Shown piece by piece: positions 31,264 through 38,146 of a stretch of 43,479 bases of DNA (position 1 is its first letter; each line of letters opens with the position of its first letter). The notes under the pieces are model-generated. The model was not told where the DNA came from. It saw only the letters and a list, made by a program, of their open reading frames with translations, and did no database searches. A program made the position numbers and the translations under genes. Where the stretch lies: NCBI GenBank assembly GCA_017577575.1, contig PKRG01000023.1, positions 1-43,479 of the forward strand, read 5' to 3'. This DNA is from Acidimicrobiia bacterium. GTDB taxonomy: Bacteria > Actinomycetota > Acidimicrobiia > Spongiisociales > ZC4RG35.

Positions 31264-32901
31264 TCATTCCCCGATGGGGTCGAGGGCGGCCCGCGTGTAG
31301 GTCGTGGCCGCGTCCCAGAGCAGGATGTGCTCGACGCCGGCGTCGCGGGCGGCGTCGATCTGCGCTCGGACCTCGGCCTCGCCGTACTCGATCCCCAGGG
31401 AGAAGTCCTGCACCCAGGCGACGATGAAGGCCCCGGTGCCCTCGACCTGCTGCACGAAGTCGGACAGCGACCGGAACGTGATGTCGTAGGGCTGGGCGTT
31501 GGGGTTCTCCACGCCGTACTCGCCCGGTCCCCAGTGGGACGGGTAGATCATCGGGGCGATGTAGTCGACCTCGGCGGCCATGCGAGGGATGTCCTGGGCG
31601 ACCTCGTGGGGGCGGGTGGCGGCGATGCCGAACACGGCGGCCGCCAGCCGGGCGCCGGCGGCGTGGACCCGCTCCCGGCTCTCGGCGAGGAAGCTGACGA
31701 TGGCGTCTTCCGGCTCCCCGTCCTGGCCCGGGTAGACGATCTCCTGGAGCGTGTCCGGCCGGCGGACGTAGTCGTACATGATGTCGTCGACGCCGAGGCG
31801 GGCCGCCTCTTCGGCCAGCGCCATGTTGTACTCCCGGACGTCGGGATCGAAGGGGTTCGTGAAGCCGCCGTACTGGCCGTAGGCGGAGCCGTCGGGATTC
31901 TGGATGACCCAGTCCAGGTGCCCGTTCTCCACCGCGTAGTTGGCCAGCCGGGGATCGCGGAAGTTGACGATCCGCCCTACCACCCGCACGCCCTTGGCGT
32001 GGAGCTCCTCGACGGCCTGCTCGAGGTCGTACAACTCGGTGACGGCGCCGATCTCGTGGGCGAGCTCGACCCCGGTGTCGTACCACACGTCGCCGCCCTC
32101 GTCCTTCAAGTCGAGCTCCACGGTGTTTATCAGCCCGGCGTCGATCATCTCCATGATCGGGTCCTTCAGCTCGGGCGTCGCCCAGGTCCAGCCCGTGGCG
32201 TGGACGCCGATCATCGGTGGGGCACCGGGAGCGCCGGCGAGGGCCAGCTCTATCGGCACCAGCTCTTCGGCGGTGTTGCCCACGGCATCGGTGGCGGTTA
32301 TGACCACGCCGGCGTCGGGGGGCTCCGGGTACGTCTTCGAGATGGTCCCGTTCTCGTCGGGGGCCGCCTGCTCCCCGTCGATGGTGACGGCGGCGATGTC
32401 GTCGGCGGCGACCCGGACCGACACGGTCACCTCCTGGTTCACGGGGACCGGGTCGGTGGGGGAGAGGACCTCGATCGAAGGGGGTGTGGTGTCGAGCACG
32501 AACTCCCGGGCGGCCCGCAGCGACCGGAACGGGAAACTGCGGTCCACGACGACGGTGAGACGATGCTCCCCGTCGGGCAGCCCGCTCAGGTCGACGACGA
32601 AGGCGTTGGGAGCGGACTGCGCCGCCTCGAGCTCCTCGTCGTCGACGGTCACCGTCACTGCGGCCGGGTCGGTCTCCTTGGCCAGCTCGATCGTGACGTT
32701 CGCCTGCGGCGGCCCTATCACCGCGCCGTTCTCCAGCCCGGCGATCTGGACACCGCCCCCGCCGCTGGTCAGGAGCCAGATAGAGGCGAGGATGGCGAGG
32801 GGAAGGACGGTGAAGACGACCTTGCCCCGACGGGTGAGGCGATATCGAGGGCGCGGCCCGGGACTGGAGGGCAGCTCGTAGTCGGCGTCGGCTTGGGTCA
32901 T
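31264..32901 (-). CDS. Membrane-anchored DUF4015 glycoside hydrolase-like protein
   Basis: A 545-residue protein anchored by one N-terminal membrane segment (VVFTVLPLAILASIWLLTS, ~residues 29-47). Residues ~50-215 form beta-sandwich, Ig-like modules (DTTPPSIEVLSPTDPVPVNQEVTVSVRV, AVDAVGN-type repeat). The C-terminal ~320 residues match the DUF4015 TIM barrel: GVHATGWTWATPELKDPIMEMIDAGLINTVELDLKDEGGDV, GRIVNFRDPRLA, DDIMYDYVRRPD and DYIAPMIYPSHWGPGEYGV. Such domains are putative polysaccharide glycosidases; the substrate is not known. It faces the MBOAT-SGNH pair across a shared promoter region. Confidence 0.85.
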   Translation of the reverse strand: MTQADADYELPSSPGPRPRYRLTRRGKVVFTVLPLAILASIWLLTSGGGGVQIAGLENGAVIGPPQANVTIELAKETDPAAVTVTVDDEELEAAQSAPNAFVVDLSGLPDGEHRLTVVVDRSFPFRSLRAAREFVLDTTPPSIEVLSPTDPVPVNQEVTVSVRVAADDIAAVTIDGEQAAPDENGTISKTYPEPPDAGVVITATDAVGNTAEELVPIELALAGAPGAPPMIGVHATGWTWATPELKDPIMEMIDAGLINTVELDLKDEGGDVWYDTGVELAHEIGAVTELYDLEQAVEELHAKGVRVVGRIVNFRDPRLANYAVENGHLDWVIQNPDGSAYGQYGGFTNPFDPDVREYNMALAEEAARLGVDDIMYDYVRRPDTLQEIVYPGQDGEPEDAIVSFLAESRERVHAAGARLAAAVFGIAATRPHEVAQDIPRMAAEVDYIAPMIYPSHWGPGEYGVENPNAQPYDITFRSLSDFVQQVEGTGAFIVAWVQDFSLGIEYGEAEVRAQIDAARDAGVEHILLWDAATTYTRAALDPIGE

Positions 32902-32933
32902 CGAATGGGGAAGGCGGTCTTCGCGATCGATTG

Positions 32934-32939
32934 AGGTTA
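32934..32939 (-). promoter_or_regulatory. Candidate -10 box of the DUF4015 gene
   Basis: TAACCT on the minus strand gives a predicted ~26-nt leader without a clear Shine-Dalgarno sequence. Confidence 0.35.
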
Positions 32940-32977
32940 GTGGACGGCGGTTGCCGAGCCTTGTAGCCCGACCTCTG

Positions 32978-32983
32978 TAGCAT
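32978..32983 (+). promoter_or_regulatory. -10 box of the MBOAT gene
   Basis: TAGCAT ends 17 nt before the ATG at 33001, implying a leader of ~11 nt without a Shine-Dalgarno sequence. Confidence 0.4.
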
Positions 32984-33000
32984 CGCGTCGCCCCCTTCAA

Positions 33001-34410
33001 ATGCTGTTCCCCACCATCCAGTTCGCGATCTTCTTCGTCGTCGTCCTGACGGCGAACTGGCTGCTGCTGCCTCACCGCCGGCAGTGGAAGCTGTTCATGC
33101 TCGGGGCCAGCTGGTTCTTCTACGGGTCGTGGAACTGGCGTTTCGTGTTCCTGATCATCGCCTCCACGCTCCTCAACCAGGCGGCGGCCGTGCTGATGGA
33201 CCGGTCGAGAGACGAGCGGTCACGCCGCCTCGTGCTGGCCGGGGCGGTGGCCGCCAACCTCGGGATCATCGCCTGGTTCAAGTACTACGGCTTCTTCGTC
33301 ACGTCGATCATCAACTTCTTCCGCACCTTCGGGATCGACGTCCCCCTCCCGCTGCTGGAGATCACCCTCCCGGTGGGGATCTCGTTCTTCACGTTCCAGG
33401 CGATGTCGTATGTGATCGACGTGTACCGGGGGAGAGAGACGCCGGCCCCGCTGCTCGACTTCGCCGTCTACCTGGCGTTCTTCCCGCAGCTCGTGGCGGG
33501 CCCGATCGTCCGCTCCACCGAGTTCATTCCCCAGATGTACACCCGCAAGGACCCCCGGCGGGTGGACGCCGCCGGCGGTTTCGCCCTCATAGTCGGCGGG
33601 CTGTTCAAGAAGGTGGTGGTGGCCAACACCCTGGCCGGGGCGATCGTCGACCCGATGTTCGCCAGCCCGTCCCAGTTCACCGCCCTGGAGGTGCTGGTGG
33701 GCGTCTACGGGTACGCCGTCCAGATCTACGCCGACTTCTCGGGATACACCGACATCGCCATCGGGGTGGCGAGGCTGATGGGCTTCCGGTTCCCCCACAA
33801 CTTCGACAACCCCTACACCGCCCTGTCGATCCAGGACTTCTGGCGCCGGTGGCACATGACGCTGAGCCGGTGGCTGCGGGACTACCTGTACATCCCGCTG
33901 GGCGGTAATCGTGGCAGCAGAGCGACGACGTACCGCAACCTCATGCTCACCATGCTGCTCGGGGGGCTGTGGCACGGCGCCGCCTGGACGTTCGTCATCT
34001 GGGGCGGCTACCACGGCGCCCTGCTCGCCTGGGAACGGTGGCGGACAGAGACCCGCGCCAGGCCCGAGCCCGACACTCCCGGCAGGCGCACGCTGCGCCG
34101 CCTCGCCACCTTCCACCTAGTCTGCCTGGGCTGGATCCTCTTCCGCGCCGACTCCATGGGGCGCGTGGGGGAGATCCTCAGCCGCCTCCTCGACTGGGGG
34201 CCGGCGCCGTCGGTGACGCCGGCGGTGCTGGCCCTCGTCATCGGCGGGATCGGCGTCCAGTTCATCCCGTCCGACCTCCGCGTCTCGCTCGTCGACTCGT
34301 TCAGCCGGCTGCGCCCGGCGGCGATGACCGCCGCGCTGGCCCTGGCGCTCCTGTTGCTCGACGGGCTGGGCCCGGAGGGCGTGGCACCGTTCATCTACTT
34401 CCAGTTCTGA
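33001..34410 (+). CDS. MBOAT family O-acyltransferase (AlgI/DltB-like)
   Basis: A 469-residue polytopic membrane protein with about ten or more hydrophobic spans. It carries the MBOAT core: ITLPVGISFFTFQAMSYVIDVYRG, AVYLAFFPQLVAGPIVR, VYGYAVQIYADFSGYTDIAIGVARLMGF, FPHNFDNPY, DFWRRWHMTLSRWLRDYLYIPLGG and LLGGLWHGAAWTFVIWGGYHG, where the His in LWHGA is the conserved catalytic position. AlgI-like proteins pass acyl (acetyl) groups across the membrane onto extracellular polysaccharide. The following SGNH gene starts at its stop codon (TGATG), forming a classical transfer pair. Confidence 0.93.
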   Translation: MLFPTIQFAIFFVVVLTANWLLLPHRRQWKLFMLGASWFFYGSWNWRFVFLIIASTLLNQAAAVLMDRSRDERSRRLVLAGAVAANLGIIAWFKYYGFFVTSIINFFRTFGIDVPLPLLEITLPVGISFFTFQAMSYVIDVYRGRETPAPLLDFAVYLAFFPQLVAGPIVRSTEFIPQMYTRKDPRRVDAAGGFALIVGGLFKKVVVANTLAGAIVDPMFASPSQFTALEVLVGVYGYAVQIYADFSGYTDIAIGVARLMGFRFPHNFDNPYTALSIQDFWRRWHMTLSRWLRDYLYIPLGGNRGSRATTYRNLMLTMLLGGLWHGAAWTFVIWGGYHGALLAWERWRTETRARPEPDTPGRRTLRRLATFHLVCLGWILFRADSMGRVGEILSRLLDWGPAPSVTPAVLALVIGGIGVQFIPSDLRVSLVDSFSRLRPAAMTAALALALLLLDGLGPEGVAPFIYFQF

Positions 34411-35438
34411 TGGCTGTCGAAGAAGCACCACCGACCGAGCGGCCGACCGAGGAGAGGGCCACGATCCCCGCCGGGATCGTGATCCTCATCGTCGTCACGT
34501 CGCTCCTCATCGGGCTGCTGCTGAACGCCCCCGACATCCTCCGCACCGCCCAGCGCCAGGAGCCGGGATGGCAGCGGACCGTGGGGGTGGCGCTGATGGA
34601 GCCGATCGCCTCGGTCTCCCATTTCCTGTTCCTCGATCGGCCGCGGATGCTGATCGATTCGATGCTCGGCCGGGAGCGCCCCGAGCCGCAGGAGGCAGCG
34701 CCCCCGACGACGGCCCCGCCTCCCACCTCGGCGCCGGCTACGACCGTCCCCGCAACGACGCCGCCTTCGGACACCCGCAGGGAGGTGACCGCCGAGGATC
34801 CCCTCGTCATGTACATCGGCGGCGACTCGATGGTGGGCCAGTTCGGTCCCATGCTGGACAACCGGGCTTCCCGCACCGGCCTGGTGGAGTCGGAGGTCGT
34901 CTACGAGTTCGAGTCGGGGCTGTCCCGTCCCGATTTCATCGACTGGCCGCAGCGGCTGGGCCAGGTGAGCGAAGAGCTCGACCCCGACGTGTTCGTCCTC
35001 TACTTCGGGGGCAACGACGCCCAGGCCATCTACATGCCCGACGGGTCCTGGATCGACTTCGGCACCCCCGAGTGGGAGGAGGAGTATCGGCGCCGGGTCG
35101 ACGAGGTGATGACGATGCTCGAGGAGCGCGGCCACTGGGTCTACTGGATGGGCATGCCGATCGTCTCCTCCGAGTCCTTCCAGGAGCGGGTCAGGCTCAT
35201 GAACGGCATCTACGAGGAGCTCGCCGAGGCCCATCCCCGGGTGACGTTCGTCGAGGCCTGGTCGCTGTTCACGGGCCCGGACGGCGGCTACAGCGAGTAC
35301 CTGCCCGACGCCGACGGCAACCTGGTCGACATGCGCCTCGACGACGGAGTCCACTACACGACCGCGGGTGCGATCCGCCTGGCGGAGCACACCTTCCGCA
35401 TCATCGCAGAGGACTGGGGGATCCCGCTCGAGGAGTGA
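34410..35438 (+). CDS. Membrane-anchored SGNH/GDSL hydrolase-like protein (DUF459 type)
   Basis: A 342-residue protein with one N-terminal membrane anchor (IVILIVVTSLLIGLLLNA, ~residues 24-41), a long threonine/proline-rich linker (~100-122), and an extracytoplasmic SGNH domain: MYIGGDSMVGQF (block I Ser), LYFGGNDAQ (block III Asn) and DDGVHYTTAGAIRLAEH (block V Asp-His). As with AlgX/AlgJ and PatB, such a protein probably completes acyl transfer to a surface polymer delivered by the MBOAT partner. Coupled to that gene by a 1-nt overlap. Confidence 0.87.
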   Translation: MAVEEAPPTERPTEERATIPAGIVILIVVTSLLIGLLLNAPDILRTAQRQEPGWQRTVGVALMEPIASVSHFLFLDRPRMLIDSMLGRERPEPQEAAPPTTAPPPTSAPATTVPATTPPSDTRREVTAEDPLVMYIGGDSMVGQFGPMLDNRASRTGLVESEVVYEFESGLSRPDFIDWPQRLGQVSEELDPDVFVLYFGGNDAQAIYMPDGSWIDFGTPEWEEEYRRRVDEVMTMLEERGHWVYWMGMPIVSSESFQERVRLMNGIYEELAEAHPRVTFVEAWSLFTGPDGGYSEYLPDADGNLVDMRLDDGVHYTTAGAIRLAEHTFRIIAEDWGIPLEE

Positions 35439-35444
35439 GGGCGA

Positions 35445-36434
35445 TCAGTCGTTCCTCAGCAAGCGGCGGGCCGGGTTCGCCATGGCCGTCTCTTCGACCC
35501 CGCGGGCGGTGACGTCGATGTACGCCTGGGTGGTGGCCATGTCGGCGTGGCCGAGGAGGCGCTGCACCTCCGGCACCGACCCGGAGTTCTCGACCAGCAG
35601 GGTGGCGTAGGTGTGCCTCAGCGAGTGGGCGAGGGCGCCCGGTGGGGGAGCGACCCCCGCCCGTCGGAACCAGCCCCGCACCAGATGGTCGACGACGTTG
35701 GCGGTGAGCGGCTGGCCGTTCGGGCGCACGATGAGAGGATCGGTCGGCTTGTAGGGGCCCACCCGCTCCTTGCGGGACTCGAGGTAGCGGTCGAGCACAT
35801 CCACGATCTCCGGAGGCAAGGGGACGGTGCGGGTGACGCCGCCTTTGCCGGTCACGAACAACTTGGTGTGCTCGGTGGGGGAGCGGCGCACGTCCCCCAC
35901 CCGCACCGAGATCGCCTCCGAGACCCGCACGCCGGCGCCGACGAACAGGGCGCACAGGGCCTGTTCCAGCTCCGGCCAGGGGTTGCGGGCCTTCTCGTAC
36001 GGGCGCTGGGCCGCTTGCACGATCCGTGCAAGGTCTTCCTCGGAGATGGGCCGGGGCCGCCACTTGCGGGCCTTGGGGGGCTCGACGAACTCGACGGGGT
36101 TCGTCTCGAGCAACTGGCGGTGGACGACCAGCCACTGGCAGAAACCGGTCCACGTGGAGCGGCAGCGGCGGATCGAGGCCGCGGCGTGGTCGGTGGCGTA
36201 GGTGGCGAAGGCAGAGATCATCGCGTCCCGGCCGAGGTGGGCGGGCTGCAGAACGCTCAGCCACCGCTCGAAGGGGTCGTCGGCGGGCGCCGGCTCCAGC
36301 CCGAGCTGGCGGGCGATGATCTCGCCGAGCGTGGCCAGGTCCGCCCGCCGCGCCTTGAGCGTGGCTGGTGACGGCTTGGCGGTGTTCTTCCACGCCAGCC
36401 ACTGCTGGGCCAGGGTGGCCAACGACTCGGACAT
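35445..36434 (-). CDS. Tyrosine recombinase/integrase (XerC/XerD-like)
   Basis: A 329-residue site-specific recombinase. N-terminal SAM-like DNA-binding domain (residues ~1-110), then a catalytic domain with the full set: Arg170 (GAGVRVSEA), Lys197 (TGKGGVTR), His270 and Arg273 (HSLRHTYAT), His296 (LLGHADM) and nucleophile Tyr305 (TQAYIDV). Size and motifs resemble Xer proteins more than phage integrases. TACCCT 7 nt before the ATG at 36434 sets the start. No phage or transposon genes are nearby, and a dif-like inverted repeat lies ~50 bp upstream, so a chromosome-dimer or single-recombinase Xer role is possible; mobile integrase is the alternative. Confidence 0.9.
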   Translation of the reverse strand: MSESLATLAQQWLAWKNTAKPSPATLKARRADLATLGEIIARQLGLEPAPADDPFERWLSVLQPAHLGRDAMISAFATYATDHAAASIRRCRSTWTGFCQWLVVHRQLLETNPVEFVEPPKARKWRPRPISEEDLARIVQAAQRPYEKARNPWPELEQALCALFVGAGVRVSEAISVRVGDVRRSPTEHTKLFVTGKGGVTRTVPLPPEIVDVLDRYLESRKERVGPYKPTDPLIVRPNGQPLTANVVDHLVRGWFRRAGVAPPPGALAHSLRHTYATLLVENSGSVPEVQRLLGHADMATTQAYIDVTARGVEETAMANPARRLLRND

Positions 36435-36441
36435 GGGCACG

Positions 36442-36447
36442 AGGGTA
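36442..36447 (-). promoter_or_regulatory. -10 box for leaderless recombinase gene
   Basis: TACCCT on the minus strand ends 7 nt before the ATG at 36434. Confidence 0.5.
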
Positions 36448-36481
36448 GGAGCTGGACGGGTCCGGGAGGGGCAAATCAGAA

Positions 36482-36509
36482 AGTCAGGATAATACAGATT
36501 ATCCGGATT
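36482..36509. other. dif-like recombination site (candidate)
   Basis: A 28-bp element with 11-bp arms AGTCAGGATAA and TTATCCGGATT around the 6-bp centre TACAGA. The inner ATAA...TTAT arrangement is that of Xer/dif sites, and the reverse complement agrees with E. coli dif at about 18 of 28 positions by my count. A further half-copy, GGATTATCC, ends at 36513. It sits between the recombinase promoter and a gene-free stretch; it could alternatively be an operator. Confidence 0.45.
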
Positions 36510-36513
36510 ATCC

Positions 36514-36771
36514 AGGTGGGGTGGAGCGGGGAAAGTCGCGGCATCCACGGATGCCTGGGCCTGAGCGACGGGGACGGCCCCCATCGCTCGCGGTCGGCGG
36601 GCGCGAAGTCTGCCAGGCCGCGCGAAGCCGAGTTCGCTCGCGCTGGGATCTGGCGCCGGCTCGAGGCACGCTCCGGCCCTCCGCCGGATGCGCTGGCCGG
36701 CCGAGCCATCGGTCGGCCCCAGGCGTCCTCCGATCTTCCGTCCCCGCCTCCCTGGGGGTCGGCGCCGATTA
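36514..36771. other. Gene-free stretch between recombinase and zinc-finger gene
   Basis: No convincing gene is seen here on either strand. Open frames exist but have arginine/proline-rich translations typical of shadow frames. A short hairpin (GGCATC with GATGCC near 36540-36555) is the only structure noticed. Confidence 0.5.
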
Positions 36772-36788
36772 CGTCACTGTGATGAAAT
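36772..36788. repeat. 17-bp direct repeat, copy 1
   Basis: CGTCACTGTGATGAAAT, 15 of 17 identical to copy 2 at 37182. It contains the near-palindrome CGTCAC-T-GTGATG and lies 33 bp beyond the stop of the zinc-finger gene. Confidence 0.55.
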
Positions 36789-36821
36789 GTGGGCGGTATG
36801 TGTGGCTGGCGGTGCGGGTGG

Positions 36822-37187
36822 TCAGCGTCTCGTCCCGACGGCGAGAGGCTCGAGGGAGATGGTGCGCACCTCGGCGCAGGCTCGGTACAGATGCCACAGT
36901 GCCTGGCGGGTGCCGTCCGGGCTGTCGTCGCTGGCGAGGTCGGCGTCGACGTCGTCCATCGCCGCTTCGATCCGGTACAGCAGGTCGCGGATCGCATCGA
37001 GGCGCTCGGCCGCCATGAGGACCTGGCCCTCGGCCAGCGCGTGGGTCTTGGCCAGGGCCCGGGCCTCGTAGGCGCGCTGACGATGCGAGGGGCGGCAGTA
37101 GCGGCGCTTCCTTCCCGGGCCGGGGCTCTGGGCGAACCTCCGCCCACACCAGGCGCACCTCTCCTCTGCGTCACCGTAATCCGTCAC
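36822..37187 (-). CDS. Small putative zinc-finger protein
   Basis: A 121-residue unrecognised protein. The N-terminus has Cys11-x2-Cys14, then a basic loop (GPGRKRRY), Cys31 and His35 (YCRPSHRQRAYEARAL), a treble-clef-like metal site seen in small actinobacterial proteins. The rest is helical (QVLMAAERLDAIRDLLYRIEAAMDDVDADLA ... QALWHLYRACAEVRTI), perhaps a dimerising coiled coil. GTG at 37187 is preceded by TAATAT, and the palindromic repeat CGTCACAGTGACG covers the start codon, so autoregulation as a DNA-binding protein is plausible but unproven. Confidence 0.65.
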   Translation of the reverse strand: MTDYGDAEERCAWCGRRFAQSPGPGRKRRYCRPSHRQRAYEARALAKTHALAEGQVLMAAERLDAIRDLLYRIEAAMDDVDADLASDDSPDGTRQALWHLYRACAEVRTISLEPLAVGTRR

Positions 37188-37198
37188 AGTGACGAAAT
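37182..37198. repeat. 17-bp direct repeat, copy 2, overlapping a start codon
   Basis: CGTCACAGTGACGAAAT. The 13-bp core CGTCAC-A-GTGACG is a perfect palindrome apart from its centre and spans the predicted transcription start and GTG codon of the zinc-finger gene. Partner of copy 1 at 36772. Confidence 0.55.
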
Positions 37199-37202
37199 AT
37201 TA
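37197..37202 (-). promoter_or_regulatory. -10 box of the zinc-finger gene
   Basis: TAATAT on the minus strand ends 9 nt before the GTG at 37187, implying a leader of only 2-3 nt. Confidence 0.5.
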
Positions 37203-37250
37203 TCGCCACACTGCGTCGACCCCCGGCATCCACTCCGGGCCCGAACGTCT

Positions 37251-37278
37251 TTGACATCTCGGCGCGGTCTGCTGTACT
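37251..37278 (+). promoter_or_regulatory. Strong promoter of the sulfur operon
   Basis: Perfect -35 TTGACA (37251-37256), 16-nt spacer, TGTACT (37273-37278). Predicted start near 37285, just before the riboswitch. Confidence 0.7.
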
Positions 37279-37286
37279 TGCGCCGA

Positions 37287-37386
37287 CAACGCGCTCATCA
37301 AGAGCGGCTGAGGGACAGGCCCTGTGACGCCGCGGCAACCGGCCAGCCTCGCTGGAGCACGGTGCCAATGCCTGATCGATGAGTTG
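37287..37386 (+). promoter_or_regulatory. SAM-I riboswitch (S-box)
   Basis: All core elements of the SAM-I aptamer are present in order: P1 (CTCATC 37294-37299 pairing with GATGAG 37378-37383), AAGAGCGGCTGAGGGA, the GGCCCTGTGACGCC kink-turn region, CGGCAACC, a P3 hairpin (CCAGCCTCGCTGG) and GGTGCCAATGCC. Such aptamers bind S-adenosylmethionine and repress methionine/cysteine genes. Here it precedes a leader ORF, an OsmC-like gene and metY, which fits. Confidence 0.93.
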
Positions 37387-37408
37387 CTTCGGCGGTCCTC
37401 CGCTCGAA

Positions 37409-37424
37409 GCGCTCTTCCGAGCGC
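37409..37424 (+). promoter_or_regulatory. Hairpin in the riboswitch expression platform
   Basis: GCGCTC and GAGCGC around loop TTCC, between the aptamer and the leader-ORF Shine-Dalgarno (AAGGAG 37436-37441). No U tract follows, so it is not an obvious intrinsic terminator; it may compete with other pairings that mask the Shine-Dalgarno. Confidence 0.5.
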
Positions 37425-37454
37425 GAAGAGAGAACAAGGAGAAGAACCGCACTC

Positions 37455-37544
37455 ATGTCGACCGAGCCGAACCCGCTCCCCTCCCCTGTCTGTTCCTTCC
37501 TGCCCATGCCCGGCTCTCGGGCAGGCATGCGCTGTATGCGCTGA
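37455..37544 (+). CDS. Met/Cys leader peptide (candidate attenuator ORF)
   Basis: A 29-codon frame between the SAM-I riboswitch and the OsmC-like gene. It has AAGGAG 13 nt upstream of its ATG. Met occurs at residues 1, 18, 25 and 28 and Cys at 13 and 27, ending GMRCMR-stop; the last codons are a short DNA direct repeat (ATGCGCTG twice). Its TGA stop is the first triplet of a perfect 11-bp hairpin. This is the layout of a ribosome-stalling attenuator sensing methionyl- and cysteinyl-tRNA. That it is translated is an inference; Met/Cys richness and hairpin placement are seen directly. Confidence 0.55.
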   Translation: MSTEPNPLPSPVCSFLPMPGSRAGMRCMR

Positions 37545-37586
37545 CCCGCCGCCTGCTCGAGAGATCCCGAGCCCTGCGGCGGGTCA
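37542..37586 (+). terminator. Putative attenuator hairpin at the leader stop codon
   Basis: TGACCCGCCGC (37542-37552) pairs perfectly with GCGGCGGGTCA (37576-37586); the loop contains a further 5-bp stem (GCTCG with CGAGC). A U tract is lacking, so termination would have to be of the U-less type or Rho-aided. The OsmC-like Shine-Dalgarno lies ~20 nt further on and is free. Confidence 0.6.
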
Positions 37587-37620
37587 CGTGTACCCACAGC
37601 GCCGAGACAGGAGAACAGAC

Positions 37621-38136
37621 ATGACCACCATCAGCCGATTGAACGACGTCGACATCGACGCCGTCGCCACCCTCGTCGACACTTGCAAGGAGGACGCCAC
37701 CAAGGCTGCGACGACGTGGCGGGCCGAAGTCCACTGGAAGGGAGGGTTCCGGAGCGAAGGCCGCATCCGGGAGTTCGACCCCGTCCCCTCCGACGAGCCG
37801 GTCGCCCTCGGCGGCACCGACACGGCCCCCAACCCGGTCGAGCAGCTGCTCGCCGCACTGGGCAACTGCCTGGCGGTGGGAGTGGCCGCCAACGCCACCG
37901 CCCGGAACATCACGCTGCGGAGCCTCTCGATCGAGGTCGAAGGCGACCTGGACCTCTCGACGTTCCTCGGGCTGGCGCCCGGCCACGCCGGGTTCCAGTC
38001 GATCACCGCCCGGATCCGGGTCGACTCCGACGCCGGCCCCGAGGAGATCTCCGATCTCGTCCAGTACGTGTCCAACACGTCACCAGTCGGTCACACGCTC
38101 GCCCGGGAGATCCCGGTCGAAGTCGTCCCAGCCTGA
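37621..38136 (+). CDS. OsmC-family protein, single redox cysteine
   Basis: A 171-residue OsmC-like protein. The peroxidatic cysteine is Cys83 (LLAALGNCLAVGVAANA, on the central helix). The resolving cysteine of true OsmC/Ohr proteins is missing: the equivalent region reads SNTSPVGHTL (Thr153/Ser154). It may therefore use an external thiol, or bind rather than reduce a sulfur compound. Placement behind a SAM riboswitch and before metY points to sulfur metabolism. CAGGAG lies ~7 nt before the ATG. The frame is open further upstream, but that region is the regulatory leader. Confidence 0.85.
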   Translation: MTTISRLNDVDIDAVATLVDTCKEDATKAATTWRAEVHWKGGFRSEGRIREFDPVPSDEPVALGGTDTAPNPVEQLLAALGNCLAVGVAANATARNITLRSLSIEVEGDLDLSTFLGLAPGHAGFQSITARIRVDSDAGPEEISDLVQYVSNTSPVGHTLAREIPVEVVPA

Positions 38137-38146
38137 AAGGAGAAGC

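Noticed and set aside
36521..37018. Plus-strand open frames across the recombinase/zinc-finger gap
   Set aside because: Arginine/proline-rich translations without motifs; opposite a better minus-strand gene with a Cys/His metal site.
35445..37202. Prophage or transposon remnant around the recombinase
   Set aside because: No phage structural, replication or transposase genes, no tRNA target and no composition shift; the recombinase could equally be a Xer housekeeping protein.
37324..37620. In-frame upstream extension of the OsmC-like gene through the leader
   Set aside because: It would translate the riboswitch and hairpin; the ATG at 37621 has its own Shine-Dalgarno and fits the family start.
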